Origin: an uncultured Ruminiclostridium sp. | GTDB taxonomy: Bacteria > Bacillota > Clostridia > Oscillospirales > Ruminococcaceae | DNA length: 62,576 nucleotides | Direction of reading: 5' to 3' | Assembly (NCBI GenBank): GCA_947627695.1 | Contig: CANQXF010000014.1 | Coordinates: 1-62,576, forward strand | Shown: in pieces, positions 16,393 through 24,854 of the stretch | Layout of the letters: every line of letters starts with the position of its first letter | Position numbering within the stretch: the first letter of the stretch is position 1 | Notes under the pieces: model-generated | Seen by the model: only the letters and a program-made list of their open reading frames with translations | What the model was told of the DNA's origin: nothing | Database searches by the model: none | Program-made: the position numbers and the translations under genes

Positions 16393-17361
16393 ATGGACCT
16401 GACAAGAAAGCAATACATATCCTCCTGCGAAATATCCGTATTGGAAACCGCTGTATTGGGCGGTTATCCGCAGAAATTTGCCATAGAGGGCAAGCGTTCG
16501 GACTTACCCGTTATCCTTTGCCTTCACGGCGGACCCGGTATGCCCATACCTTTTTCCATAGGCTGTCGCGGGCTTTTCCCGAACCTTACGGATAACGCTG
16601 TAATGGTTTATTGGGATCAGTTAGGCTGCGGCATAAACAACCATATCATTGATAACAGTTTTGCCATTGACAGCTTTGTACAGATGACAACAGACCTTGT
16701 CCGATACCTTAAAACACGCTTTCCAGATAATAAGCTGTATCTTTTCGGTACCTCGTGGGGCAGTATACTTGCTCTGCGCTGTGCACTGCTTACCCCTGAG
16801 CTTATCAACGGCGTTGTGACAAACGGTCAGGTGCTTACCCCTCCAATGCTGTCAGATAACGCCTTTAATGCGATTGAAGCCTCGTCTGCACCTACGAAAA
16901 AGAAAATTCTCGCCCGAGAGTTCCGACAGCGGAAAACCGCCCTTTCAGCCAAAGAAACAGCAATTTTATCGGGAATTATAAGAAAGTACACCGATGGCTA
17001 CAACAACCGCAATTCAAAGCCCGCCCCAATAGGAAGCATAATAAAGGGTCTGCTCACAAGTCCTGATTATCGTTTCAAGGATTTCACATCGACAGTAAAT
17101 AACGGTTATTCTAAAAATGAAAGTCTGATAAAAGAAATGACTTCAATAGACCTGAGAGACGCTCTTACCAAAGTATCCATACCCTATCATATTTTTCAGG
17201 GCGAAACAGACATAGTAACAGACACGAAAGAAGTGACGGCATTTTTAAATACCTGCTCAAATCCAAATATAACCTATACAGTAATTCCCGACAACGGTCA
17301 TCTGCCTTCAGAAACGGCAATGAACGAAATAATGTATTATATATTCAAAACAGCAAAATAA
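16393..17361 (+). CDS. Alpha/beta hydrolase, proline iminopeptidase-like
   Basis: About 322 residues from ATG 16393; ATG 16372 in the same frame is less likely because AAAGG at 16376-16380 serves the later start. The pattern is that of the prolyl aminopeptidase group: oxyanion segment HGGPGMP, YWDQLGCG, nucleophile elbow GTSWGS and C-terminal GHLPSE with the catalytic His. Such enzymes free N-terminal proline or hydrolyse small amides/esters; this one has diverged, so the substrate is open. The promoter carries a long palindrome, and padR starts 24 nt after the stop, so the hydrolase and the padR group may be one regulated operon. Confidence 0.82.
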   Translation: MDLTRKQYISSCEISVLETAVLGGYPQKFAIEGKRSDLPVILCLHGGPGMPIPFSIGCRGLFPNLTDNAVMVYWDQLGCGINNHIIDNSFAIDSFVQMTTDLVRYLKTRFPDNKLYLFGTSWGSILALRCALLTPELINGVVTNGQVLTPPMLSDNAFNAIEASSAPTKKKILAREFRQRKTALSAKETAILSGIIRKYTDGYNNRNSKPAPIGSIIKGLLTSPDYRFKDFTSTVNNGYSKNESLIKEMTSIDLRDALTKVSIPYHIFQGETDIVTDTKEVTAFLNTCSNPNITYTVIPDNGHLPSETAMNEIMYYIFKTAK

Positions 17362-17385
17362 CTGACCCCGCACGGAGGTGATACA

Positions 17386-17724
17386 ATGACATTTCCAATA
17401 TCCGCCGCACTTCTTGACGCGCTTGTCTTAGCGGTAGTCGCCCGTGAGGATACCTACGGCTACCGTATAACGCAGGACATACGCTCCGCCGTGGAGGTGT
17501 CGGAATCCACTCTCTATCCTGTTTTGCGGCGACTGCAAAAGGAAGATAACCTTGAGACCTACGACCGCGAATTTCAGGGAAGAAACCGCCGATATTACCG
17601 CATAACGCCAAAAGGCAGAGCAATGCTTGAGCTTTACCGTGAGGAATGGAAGCTGCACAGGCGGAAGATCCAAGACATACTTTTATCCCAAGGAGAGGAG
17701 AAAAACACAGATGAACAAATATGA
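17386..17724 (+). CDS. PadR-family transcriptional regulator
   Basis: 112 residues. The winged-helix N-terminus is typical: LLDALVLAVVAREDTYGYRITQDI, then the wing SESTLYPVLRRLQKEDNLETY and RRYYRITPKGRAML, with a helical dimerisation tail. The strong SD CGGAGGTG precedes it. PadR proteins of this size repress their own operon and respond to small molecules or envelope stress. The gene overlaps the DUF1700 gene by 14 nt, an arrangement repeated widely in Firmicutes (padR-DUF1700-DUF4097). Confidence 0.92.
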   Translation: MTFPISAALLDALVLAVVAREDTYGYRITQDIRSAVEVSESTLYPVLRRLQKEDNLETYDREFQGRNRRYYRITPKGRAMLELYREEWKLHRRKIQDILLSQGEEKNTDEQI

Positions 17725-18343
17725 ATTTCTTTCACAGCTCAGAAACGAGCTGTCCTCCGTATCTCAGGAGGAGCGTGATGCGGCGATGAGTTATTATGAG
17801 GAATTTTTCAGCGACGCAGGGGAGGAGAATGAACAGGCGGTCATCGCAAGCCTCGGCTCGCCTCACGATCTGGCGCAGTCCATAATAAGTGAAAACAGCA
17901 AGGACGCTCAGCCGCAGACTGAATTTGAAAATGAAAGCAACAACAGCGGCTTTACCCCTCCGCCCACACAGGCTCAGCGAACGGGAATGACGGGCGGGCA
18001 GACAGCGCTGATAATTATTCTTGCCATTCTTTCGCTTCCCATATGGATAGGCTTGCTGTCCGCTGTTTTCGGTATTGTCGCAGGGCTTTTCGGTGCTTTC
18101 ATAGGAATAACCGCCGCCCTTGCCGCATGCGTTGTGATATTCCTTTCGGTAGCCGTCACCTTCTTTGTACACGGCGCATTTGAGGCGGGAATTTTCAGTC
18201 TGGGATTTTCCATTTTCTGCGCGGGACTTTTCCCACTGGCGATAGTTCCTTTATGCAAATTGCTTGTAAAGCTGGTAAAGGTCTGCTGTCAGGGAATAGC
18301 GTCACTTTTCAGAAAACTCACAGGAAAAAAGGGGGTAGCGTAA
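17711..18343 (+). CDS. DUF1700 membrane protein (PadR partner)
   Basis: 210 residues from ATG 17711, chosen because AGGAGAGG stands just before it. The N-terminal 70 residues (MNKYEFLSQLRNELSSVSQEERDAAMSYYEEFF, then a GSPHDLAQSI motif) are the DUF1700/HAAS-type helical domain. A polar linker follows, then four hydrophobic segments in the C-terminal half and a basic tail. In related operons this domain is cytoplasmic and works with PadR as an anti-regulator, although the mechanism is not settled. It overlaps padR and is 1 nt from the DUF4097 gene. Confidence 0.88.
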   Translation: MNKYEFLSQLRNELSSVSQEERDAAMSYYEEFFSDAGEENEQAVIASLGSPHDLAQSIISENSKDAQPQTEFENESNNSGFTPPPTQAQRTGMTGGQTALIIILAILSLPIWIGLLSAVFGIVAGLFGAFIGITAALAACVVIFLSVAVTFFVHGAFEAGIFSLGFSIFCAGLFPLAIVPLCKLLVKLVKVCCQGIASLFRKLTGKKGVA

Positions 18344-18344
18344 A

Positions 18345-19310
18345 ATGTGCAAGGGAGCAGTAAAATATATAGTAGGCGGCTGTATGGTGGCCGCAGGAAT
18401 AATACTTATGCTTATAGGAACGTTCGCAGGCGGATTTTCCGTTTTCGAAGCCTTCCGTGACGGCATATTTATTGATGGAAACGGAATACATTTCAGCTCC
18501 GACGAGGACAGGGAAGACAAATCACAGGAATTGCCTACTGAGAACATAAAAAATCTCAAGGTGGAATTTGACTGGGGTGAAATGACAGTGCGTTCCGACA
18601 AAACCGATAAAATCCTTATAAACGCCGAGAACATCGACCCGCGGCACTATTCCTGCGAACAGGGAAACGACGGCACGCTGAAAATAACCTATAAACGCGG
18701 CTTTGCGCTATTCAGCTTTTCTTCCGACGCCAAAATAGAGATAGTAGTCCCCGAAAGCCTTTCCTTTGACAGAGCCGATATTTCAAAAGGCGCAGGAAAA
18801 ATGAATATATCGGGCATTTCAGTCAATGACCTGATAATTGAGAACGGCGCGGGCGATACAACGGTCGAAAAAATAACAGCGCAAAACATCAAAATATCCA
18901 AAGGCGCTGGAAATATAGCTTTTTCCAACTCTACCGCTGATACCCTGAGCCTTGAAAACGGCGCAGGAGAAACGACTTTGACCGGCGTTGACCTTAAGGG
19001 AGGATTTACCCTTGACGGCGGCGCAGGAGCTGTAAAAGCCGCCGACGTGACCTGCGGCGGTATGGACGTTGACCTTGGCGTAGGTGAATTTACCTTTACA
19101 GGTACGCTTAACGGCAATGCCGACATAGACTGTGGCGTGGGAGAGGTAAAAATGACCCTTTACGGCGACGAAAAGGATTACGATTTCCAGGTGGACGGCG
19201 GCGTGGGAAAAATAACCACCCCCGGACGTCATCAGGACGCTGAATATGTATTCAAAATCGACGCAGGAGTAGGCGCGGTAGACATAACTGTTATTGAGAA
19301 AACCGATTAA
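18345..19310 (+). CDS. DUF4097-type beta-helix surface protein
   Basis: 321 residues. One N-terminal membrane helix (about 8-30) is followed by an extracytoplasmic domain. From residue 130 on there are repeats of about 18-20 residues with the motifs KGAG, ENGAG, DGGAG and DxGVG, a right-handed beta-solenoid pattern typical of DUF4097 (putative adhesin). Third gene of the padR operon, possibly its envelope-sensing or effector part. Confidence 0.87.
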   Translation: MCKGAVKYIVGGCMVAAGIILMLIGTFAGGFSVFEAFRDGIFIDGNGIHFSSDEDREDKSQELPTENIKNLKVEFDWGEMTVRSDKTDKILINAENIDPRHYSCEQGNDGTLKITYKRGFALFSFSSDAKIEIVVPESLSFDRADISKGAGKMNISGISVNDLIIENGAGDTTVEKITAQNIKISKGAGNIAFSNSTADTLSLENGAGETTLTGVDLKGGFTLDGGAGAVKAADVTCGGMDVDLGVGEFTFTGTLNGNADIDCGVGEVKMTLYGDEKDYDFQVDGGVGKITTPGRHQDAEYVFKIDAGVGAVDITVIEKTD

Positions 19311-19323
19311 AGGAGATGATCAT

Positions 19324-19524
19324 ATGCCAAAAAAACTTTACAAGATCGAGCAGGGAAGAATACTCTGCGGAGTATGCGGCGGCATAGGCGAATACCTGAA
19401 CCTTGACCCCAACATAATCCGCCTGATAACGATACTGATAGGGATTTTCACGGCGTTTTTCCCTCTGCTTATCGCTTATGTCATTATGGCTTGTATTCTT
19501 CCCGACAAATCAATGACATTCTGA
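19324..19524 (+). CDS. PspC-domain protein
   Basis: 66 residues from ATG 19324, preceded by AAAGGAGATG. Nearly the whole protein is a PspC domain: LYKIEQGRILCGVCGGIGEYLNLDPNIIRL, then one long hydrophobic stretch that makes one or two membrane passes. PspC proteins act in envelope stress responses. Last gene of the padR operon; a terminator follows. Confidence 0.9.
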   Translation: MPKKLYKIEQGRILCGVCGGIGEYLNLDPNIIRLITILIGIFTAFFPLLIAYVIMACILPDKSMTF

Positions 19525-19560
19525 TTTTCTTCTCATTGAACCAAAACTTTGACCAAAAGA

Positions 19561-19600
19561 CTGCTGTTTTATGCTTTTTGCACAAACAGCAGCCTTTTAT
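19561..19600 (+). terminator. Terminator of the padR operon
   Basis: CTGCTGTTT at 19561-19569 pairs with AAACAGCAG at 19584-19592, followed by CCTTTTATT. Confidence 0.85.
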
Positions 19601-19713
19601 TGTTTAAAATACTTCATTTTTATTATATATATTTACAATAATATTCAACAACAAAATTCAAAAAATATATAATATATTCAAATTCGGATTTTTGAAAAAT
19701 TAAGAGCAACAAT

Positions 19714-19742
19714 TTGCATTGTGCATTTTCGCTGAATATAAT
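19714..19742 (+). promoter_or_regulatory. Promoter of the ECF S-component gene
   Basis: TTGCAT at 19714-19719 and TATAAT at 19737-19742 with a 17-nt spacer; only about 25 nt of leader remain before the gene, too short for a vitamin riboswitch. The upstream stretch 19600-19710 is very AT-rich. Confidence 0.65.
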
Positions 19743-19774
19743 AAAACCATACCAACCGAAAGGAAGCATCAGAT

Positions 19775-20584
19775 ATGGAACGCACAACAAACACAAAAAT
19801 ACTTAAGATAGTGACAGTGGGACTTATGGCTGCGCTTGTCTATGTAGGAAACTACCTTTCCATCCCCGTTCCCAATGGACTTTTAGTCAGCCGCATACAT
19901 TTAGGAAATTCAATGTGCCTTTTAGCGGGACTTTTGTTCTGCGGAAGTACAGGCGGTATTGCCAGCGGCATAGGCGGTGCGCTTTACGACCTGTTCAATC
20001 CCGCCTACACTCTTTCAGCTCCCTTCACGTTTATTTCAAAATTTGCAATGGGATTTGTGGCAGGCAAGCTGAACCGCCGCAACGCAGAGGGAAAGATCCC
20101 CGTTTCCACCGTGATAATCGCCGCTGTTCTTGGACAGATAGCATACATTATCCTTTATCTTATAAAGTCATTCTTCACCGTCCTTATTCTGGGAGGAACC
20201 GTGGAGGCTGCGTGGATAGCCACAGGAAACAACGCGATAACTTCTTCAGTAAACGCCGTTATTTCCGTCATAATAGCAGTACCCCTCTACATCGCTCTCA
20301 GAGCCGCCCTTTCCAAAACTCCCATACGCCCCCTCATAAACGAGCAAAGTCAGGGAAAAGGCTGGCTCAATCCCGTAACGGTAGGACTTATCGCATTTGC
20401 TTTCATAACAGTTACCGTCTACACCCTCAACCTTTCTGCACAAACTAAGCTGGAAACACAGCAGGCCGAAGAAAAAGCCGCCCTTGAACAGCGCATAGAG
20501 GATTATGAAAACAAGCTGGACTATCTGTACGAACAGCTTGAAATAACTCCTCCCGAAACTTCGACGGCGGAAGAAACGGAATAA
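19775..20584 (+). CDS. ECF transporter substrate-binding (S) component
   Basis: 269 residues. The N-terminal 180 residues hold about six membrane helices, starting ILKIVTVGLMAALVYVGNYL with the VGLMAAL segment that docks to the ECF T subunit. The second segment GLLVSRIHLGNSMCLLAGLLFCGSTGGIASGIGGALYDL is characteristic of vitamin-type S components. A further helix and a charged coiled-coil tail of about 40 residues (QAEEKAALEQRIEDYENKLDYL) follow, which is unusual for S subunits. The substrate cannot be told from sequence. The shared ECF module must be elsewhere. Confidence 0.85.
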   Translation: MERTTNTKILKIVTVGLMAALVYVGNYLSIPVPNGLLVSRIHLGNSMCLLAGLLFCGSTGGIASGIGGALYDLFNPAYTLSAPFTFISKFAMGFVAGKLNRRNAEGKIPVSTVIIAAVLGQIAYIILYLIKSFFTVLILGGTVEAAWIATGNNAITSSVNAVISVIIAVPLYIALRAALSKTPIRPLINEQSQGKGWLNPVTVGLIAFAFITVTVYTLNLSAQTKLETQQAEEKAALEQRIEDYENKLDYLYEQLEITPPETSTAEETE

Positions 20585-20605
20585 TATAATAATTATTAGA
20601 GAAAT

Positions 20606-20647
20606 TTGCCTGACAGGATTAAATTATTGTCAGGCAATTTTATTTTT
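20606..20647 (+). terminator. Terminator after the ECF S component
   Basis: TTGCCTGACA at 20606-20615 pairs with TGTCAGGCAA at 20628-20637, followed by a T-rich tail. Confidence 0.9.
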
Positions 20648-20669
20648 CTGATTATAATTTTCCGCCCCT

Positions 20670-20698
20670 TTGCAAAAATCCTCCTTTTATGTTATACT
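20670..20698 (+). promoter_or_regulatory. Promoter of trmB
   Basis: TTGCAA at 20670-20675 and TATACT at 20693-20698 with a 17-nt spacer. Confidence 0.7.
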
Positions 20699-20730
20699 AT
20701 CTACATACCACTGAAAGGAAAAATCCCGTT

Positions 20731-21405
20731 ATGCGAATGAGAAAAAAGCGCCACCTTGACGAGCGCCTTGAAAAGTGTTCAGAAGTCTGCCTCGGCTGGC
20801 TCCCGGATTATACCGCCCAGCAGCGCGGCGACCCGCCTGCTCCTATGTTCGACGTTCAGAAGGTCTTCGGCAACAGCAATCCCGTACATCTTGAAATAGG
20901 CTGCGGCAAGGGCAGATTTATCCAACAGCTTGCCGAGGAAAATCCCGATATAAATTTTCTTGCTCTGGAGCAGACGCCCAACGTCCTTGTCACCGCTATG
21001 GAGCGCACCTGCGCCAGCGGCGTGAAAAATCTGAAATATTATGCGGGAAAAGCCGAATATCTGGAAAAGGTACTCCGCCCGTCAAGCGTTGAGCTTATCT
21101 ATCTTAATTTCAGCTGCCCGTATCCCAAGGAAAGCTACGCCAAGCACCGCCTTACCCACCCGTTTTTTCTGGAAATTTATTCCCACATACTTTCCGAAAA
21201 CGGCTATATAAAGCAGAAAACCGATAATCAGCGCCTTTTTGAATTTTCTGTTGAAAATTTTTCCCAAAACGGCTGGAGCCTGCGAAATGTTTCTCTCGAT
21301 TTACATAACAGCAATATCACGGGGAATATTATAACCGAATATGAGGAACGTTTCACAAAAATGGGACTTCCCATATATTATCTTGAAGCGTTTTTCAAAA
21401 AATAA
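20731..21405 (+). CDS. trmB: tRNA (guanine-N7)-methyltransferase TrmB
   Basis: 224 residues from ATG 20731 (AAAGGA in front; earlier in-frame codons lie in the promoter). It uses SAM to methylate G46 of tRNA. The Rossmann methyltransferase motif LEIGCGKGRF, the ALEQ strand and the C-terminal TDNQRLFEFS and TEYEERF motifs match TrmB. The usual active-site motif NFPDPWPK-KRH appears here as NFSCPYPKESYAKHR, a clear deviation with D and W lost. The enzyme may still be active, since K, H and R are kept. Single-gene unit. Confidence 0.88.
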   Translation: MRMRKKRHLDERLEKCSEVCLGWLPDYTAQQRGDPPAPMFDVQKVFGNSNPVHLEIGCGKGRFIQQLAEENPDINFLALEQTPNVLVTAMERTCASGVKNLKYYAGKAEYLEKVLRPSSVELIYLNFSCPYPKESYAKHRLTHPFFLEIYSHILSENGYIKQKTDNQRLFEFSVENFSQNGWSLRNVSLDLHNSNITGNIITEYEERFTKMGLPIYYLEAFFKK

Positions 21406-21416
21406 ATAACATTCTA

Positions 21417-21445
21417 TTTACTTTTTTGGGAATTTATGGTAAAAT
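21417..21445 (+). promoter_or_regulatory. Promoter of the coiled-coil envelope protein gene
   Basis: TTTACT at 21417-21422 and TAAAAT at 21440-21445 with a 17-nt spacer. The leader includes GGAGC/GCTCC (21478-21482 with 21490-21494) interleaved with CTCG/CGAG, a possible small pseudoknot before the SD. Confidence 0.6.
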
Positions 21446-21509
21446 TATTTATAGAATATATCGTGCAAATAAAAAATGGAGCCTCGTAAGCTCCGAGAAA
21501 GGGTAACGT

Positions 21510-22094
21510 ATGAAACCATTTACAGCTATTCTGGCACTTGCAGGTGTGGCGGGAGTAGGCTACTATGTCTACAAGAAGATCAACGACAAGAAGGAAGACG
21601 ACGGAACTACCGCTTACACCGAGTATAAGGAAAGCTACGGCGACAAGGTACGCAGAGCCTCTATGTACGCCGTAGGCACTATCAAGACCACCGCCGACAA
21701 GATCTCCGAAGGCATCAAACAGGTAAAGAGCGAGGATATGGTCAAAAAGGGCGAAGAGACCGTTGAGCAGATGAAGGAGACCACAGGCGAGATAAAGGAA
21801 CACGTTAAAGAGACCACAGGCGGAATAAAAGAACACGTCAAGGAGACCGCCGCAGGACTTAAGGAAGACATAAAGGGACTTAAAAACCTTGTCACCTCAA
21901 TAAACACCACTCCCGCCGACGCTCCCGCAGAGGAAGCAGAGGGAACTGACGAAGAAGAGGACTCCATTCCCGAGATAAGCGGAGAGGTCTCCGACGCCGA
22001 TTCCGACCTGGTAGCAAGGCTGGAGGAGGTACTGGTGGACGAAGACGACGAAAACGAGCTTTTCGCCTCCTCCGATCCCGAAGAACAGCTTTGA
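21510..22094 (+). CDS. YtxH-like membrane-anchored coiled-coil protein
   Basis: 194 residues. One N-terminal hydrophobic helix (FTAILALAGVAGVGYYVYKK, residues 3-22) is followed by a charged amphipathic region at 60-120 with repeats of the type VKETTGGIKEHVKETT, then an acidic, proline-containing tail of 70 residues (DEEED, DEDDEN). YtxH and apolipoprotein-like repeat proteins have this build; they bind the membrane surface and are often stress-linked, but the function is not established. SD GAAAGGG. Single-gene unit with promoter and terminator. Confidence 0.78.
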   Translation: MKPFTAILALAGVAGVGYYVYKKINDKKEDDGTTAYTEYKESYGDKVRRASMYAVGTIKTTADKISEGIKQVKSEDMVKKGEETVEQMKETTGEIKEHVKETTGGIKEHVKETAAGLKEDIKGLKNLVTSINTTPADAPAEEAEGTDEEEDSIPEISGEVSDADSDLVARLEEVLVDEDDENELFASSDPEEQL

Positions 22095-22111
22095 TATCAT
22101 CTTTCAATAAA

Positions 22112-22144
22112 AAACTTCCCGTTGTTATTCACAACGGGAAGTTT
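22112..22144. terminator. Bidirectional terminator
   Basis: AAACTTCCCGTTGT at 22112-22125 and ACAACGGGAAGTTT at 22131-22144 form a perfect 14-bp stem between convergent genes. Confidence 0.93.
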
Positions 22145-22154
22145 AATTTTTATT

Positions 22155-24854
22155 TCACACATTTGAAAACAGCGGGTTAGCGCTCAATATCTCCTGCTTC
22201 ACATCATCAGCGATCTGAGGGATAGGCATAAGCGCAGGTCTGCCCGTATAAAATCCTTGGATATAATCCACGCCGAAATCTATCACCGTTCTCAGCTCGT
22301 CTGACGTTTCCACGCCCTCCGCCAGCACCTTGATGTTGTTCAGCCTTGCAAAATCTATCGTGCTGCGCACGAACATCTGCTTGTTTATGTCCTTGTGTAT
22401 ATTGGAAACGAGGAAACGGTCTATCTTGATTATCTGCGGCTCATATCTCAGCAGGTTTACGATATTTGAATGCCCCGTTCCGTAATCGTCAATTGCTATC
22501 TGCGTGTTTGACTTTACTCCCAGAGCCTTTATTGCGTTCAGCTCGTCGTCAGAAATGCTGTCCTGCTCGGTTATTTCAAACACGAAGTAGTCGATTATAT
22601 CGGAATATTTTTTGCTGATAAATTCAGCGTCCTCATCGTTCAGAAAATATCCGGGTATAGAATTTATAAATATCATATGTCCGCCAAAGGTGTCGAACTC
22701 CTGAGAAAATCTTCTCATAACGTTGAGTATAGTGGCTCTTTCAATATCATACAGCCTGTTATAAGCCCTTGCGGTATCAAGTATCTGCAGCGGGTTCATT
22801 CCAATGCTGCCCTCAGTCCTCATAAGCGCCTCATAAGCGTATATCTCGCCGTTCTTTGCGTTTACGATAGGCTGGAAATGATACAAAAACAGGTTTCTTT
22901 CTATCAGAATATTATATGCGTCATAGAAATCCTGCTTGGGCGCTTCTCCCTTGATAACTGCTCCCGTGCCATTCTTGATAAGGTTTGCGTAAAGCTCGAT
23001 ACCAGCTATCTTGGTATAAGTGGCGAGCGTTCCGTTCCAACCCGGCTGTACCACGGTGCAGCCGCAGTTTATCTCAACATAATACGCCTTTCCTCTACTG
23101 TTGTTGTAATGCTCGATATTTGTGAAGAAAGCGCTTGTTGCGTTGTTTATCACCTTTCCTATATCCTTGCCGTCGTTGAAATAATTCACGATGACAAATT
23201 CGTTTTCCGAAATATGGGCAATATAGCAGTCCACAGGATTAGCCAGCTTAAAGGTCTCCGCCACAAAGCACAATACCTCCTCAACGTCCTTTATGCCGTA
23301 GTTTTCGTAGATATATTTGTACTTCGGCATTGCGTAAAGGGAAACACAGAGGGATTTTTTATGATTGTTCTCATCGGCGGAAAATTCCTCAAACCACTTT
23401 GTGACGCCGTTAAGATTAGGCAGCTTTGTTATAGGATTTATCAGCGACGCGTTTTCAATGCTCAGCATCATAAACTTCTGCCTTATATAGTTGAGCAGGG
23501 AATTATACGCTATGTTCACCGCCTTGGAAATTCGGTTCATCGTGTGGGCACGGTTGAGGATATCGTTCGTTTTCATAGCGTAATATCCGCATACCTCGTC
23601 CGCCGCGTTGATAGCCGTCAGGATATACGCCGTATCGTCCTCCGCCCACTCCTCGGGACAGGGGATTATCTGCGATACGTCCATCTTGGTCATCATCTCT
23701 ATGCTGTTGTCGTCAAATCTCGGAACTATGTAATAGGTATTGTTTGCGGAGCTTACGCCTCCGCTGACAGGCTTTCCCTCCGAGGCATTGTAAATGAAAT
23801 CGGCTCTCATGCACATATACGAATCCGTCATAATGAATTCGGACAGGTTCTGCGTCAGCTTGTTTATCTCCACGTCCTCTATCAGCCTGTCTATCCAGCC
23901 GTAAACATGCGCTTCGTGCCCCTCCATATCCTGCATCATATTGAATATGTAGGTTATATCTCTGTGGCGACTGTCGTATTTTTCCGCACAGCCGCAGGAA
24001 TGTTCGATCTTCGCTTTGTATTGCTGATAGAAAACGCCCTCTCTCATACCGCTTTCAAACGCTTTGTCAAAAACGTCAAGACAAAGCCCGCAAAGGGCGT
24101 CCACGTCCTCGGTACAGGTGGTCAGCTTCGGCTGAAAATATTCTCCGTCGGGAACTCCGTCAAAGCCTGTAACAGCCACGTCTTCGGGAACACGGTATCC
24201 CATTTCCTCCAGCTTTTCGCAGGCGGCGATAGCCATAAAGTCATTTGCACATATGAAAGCGCGGGGAGCTTTGCCTCTTTTTTGCAGAAGCTCATCTATC
24301 GCCTTTCTGGTAGGCTCGCTCCAGTATTCGCCGTAAATAACGTTGTCATAAGAAAATTCCAGTCCGTTTTCCTCCAGCACTTCCTTGTACAGCGCTATCC
24401 TGGAATCCGAAACCTCGTCGTCCTCCCTTTTTCCCGCCACAAATACCGTATCGGTGAATTTATGGTCAGCGACTATATGCCTTATAACGCTTTTATATGC
24501 CTCCTCATACTGCTTGAGTATGCTCAGGCAGCCTTTGTCCGCCGAGTCCATGATGAGAACGGGAACATTTTGCGCCATTGCCCTGTCCCTGATAGCTTTG
24601 TATACGTGCTTTCCGTAAAAATTGTCGGAAAGGATAATAAGCGCGTCTATGACGTCATAATTGATAATATCGTAAATAGACTTTGAACCTTCGTCACAAG
24701 CGTCGTTCTTGAAAAAATCAACTGTGCTGTTGAATATCATCAGCTTATATCCGCGTTTGAAGGCAACAGCACGCAGCTTATCCATAAAATTAGCCCTTGT
24801 TTTGTCATTTATACGGGTAAGACACACGCCTATGACTTTTTTTCCGTTTATCAT
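22155..24854 (-). CDS. Sugar-binding-like sensor with degenerate GGDEF and intact EAL (c-di-GMP phosphodiesterase)
   Basis: 899 residues from ATG 24854 (AGAGGT in front; the frame also has a TTG two codons earlier). Residues 1-290 are a LacI-type periplasmic-binding fold (KKVIGVCLT, RAFICANDFMAIAACEKLEEMGYRVPEDVAVTGFDG) without a DNA-binding head or signal peptide, so it is a cytoplasmic ligand sensor. A linker with a conserved SCGC follows. Around 470-620 lies a GGDEF-like fold whose signature is SENEF, so no cyclase is expected. The last 240 residues are an EAL domain with all key motifs: YEALMR, INSIP, FEITEQ, DDYGTGHSN, KIDRFL, AEGVET and QGFYTGRP. It should hydrolyse c-di-GMP, probably under control of a small sugar-like ligand. 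Alone in its unit. Confidence 0.9.
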   Translation of the reverse strand: MINGKKVIGVCLTRINDKTRANFMDKLRAVAFKRGYKLMIFNSTVDFFKNDACDEGSKSIYDIINYDVIDALIILSDNFYGKHVYKAIRDRAMAQNVPVLIMDSADKGCLSILKQYEEAYKSVIRHIVADHKFTDTVFVAGKREDDEVSDSRIALYKEVLEENGLEFSYDNVIYGEYWSEPTRKAIDELLQKRGKAPRAFICANDFMAIAACEKLEEMGYRVPEDVAVTGFDGVPDGEYFQPKLTTCTEDVDALCGLCLDVFDKAFESGMREGVFYQQYKAKIEHSCGCAEKYDSRHRDITYIFNMMQDMEGHEAHVYGWIDRLIEDVEINKLTQNLSEFIMTDSYMCMRADFIYNASEGKPVSGGVSSANNTYYIVPRFDDNSIEMMTKMDVSQIIPCPEEWAEDDTAYILTAINAADEVCGYYAMKTNDILNRAHTMNRISKAVNIAYNSLLNYIRQKFMMLSIENASLINPITKLPNLNGVTKWFEEFSADENNHKKSLCVSLYAMPKYKYIYENYGIKDVEEVLCFVAETFKLANPVDCYIAHISENEFVIVNYFNDGKDIGKVINNATSAFFTNIEHYNNSRGKAYYVEINCGCTVVQPGWNGTLATYTKIAGIELYANLIKNGTGAVIKGEAPKQDFYDAYNILIERNLFLYHFQPIVNAKNGEIYAYEALMRTEGSIGMNPLQILDTARAYNRLYDIERATILNVMRRFSQEFDTFGGHMIFINSIPGYFLNDEDAEFISKKYSDIIDYFVFEITEQDSISDDELNAIKALGVKSNTQIAIDDYGTGHSNIVNLLRYEPQIIKIDRFLVSNIHKDINKQMFVRSTIDFARLNNIKVLAEGVETSDELRTVIDFGVDYIQGFYTGRPALMPIPQIADDVKQEILSANPLFSNV

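Noticed and set aside
19600-19774. Vitamin riboswitch before the ECF S component
   Set aside because: The promoter leaves a leader of only about 25 nt, and the upstream part is AT-rich without stable stems.
22677-24686. 669-codon open frame on the plus strand
   Set aside because: It is antisense to the sensor-EAL gene, whose motifs are complete. The frame codes for no recognisable protein and has no SD; it reflects codon bias of the real gene.
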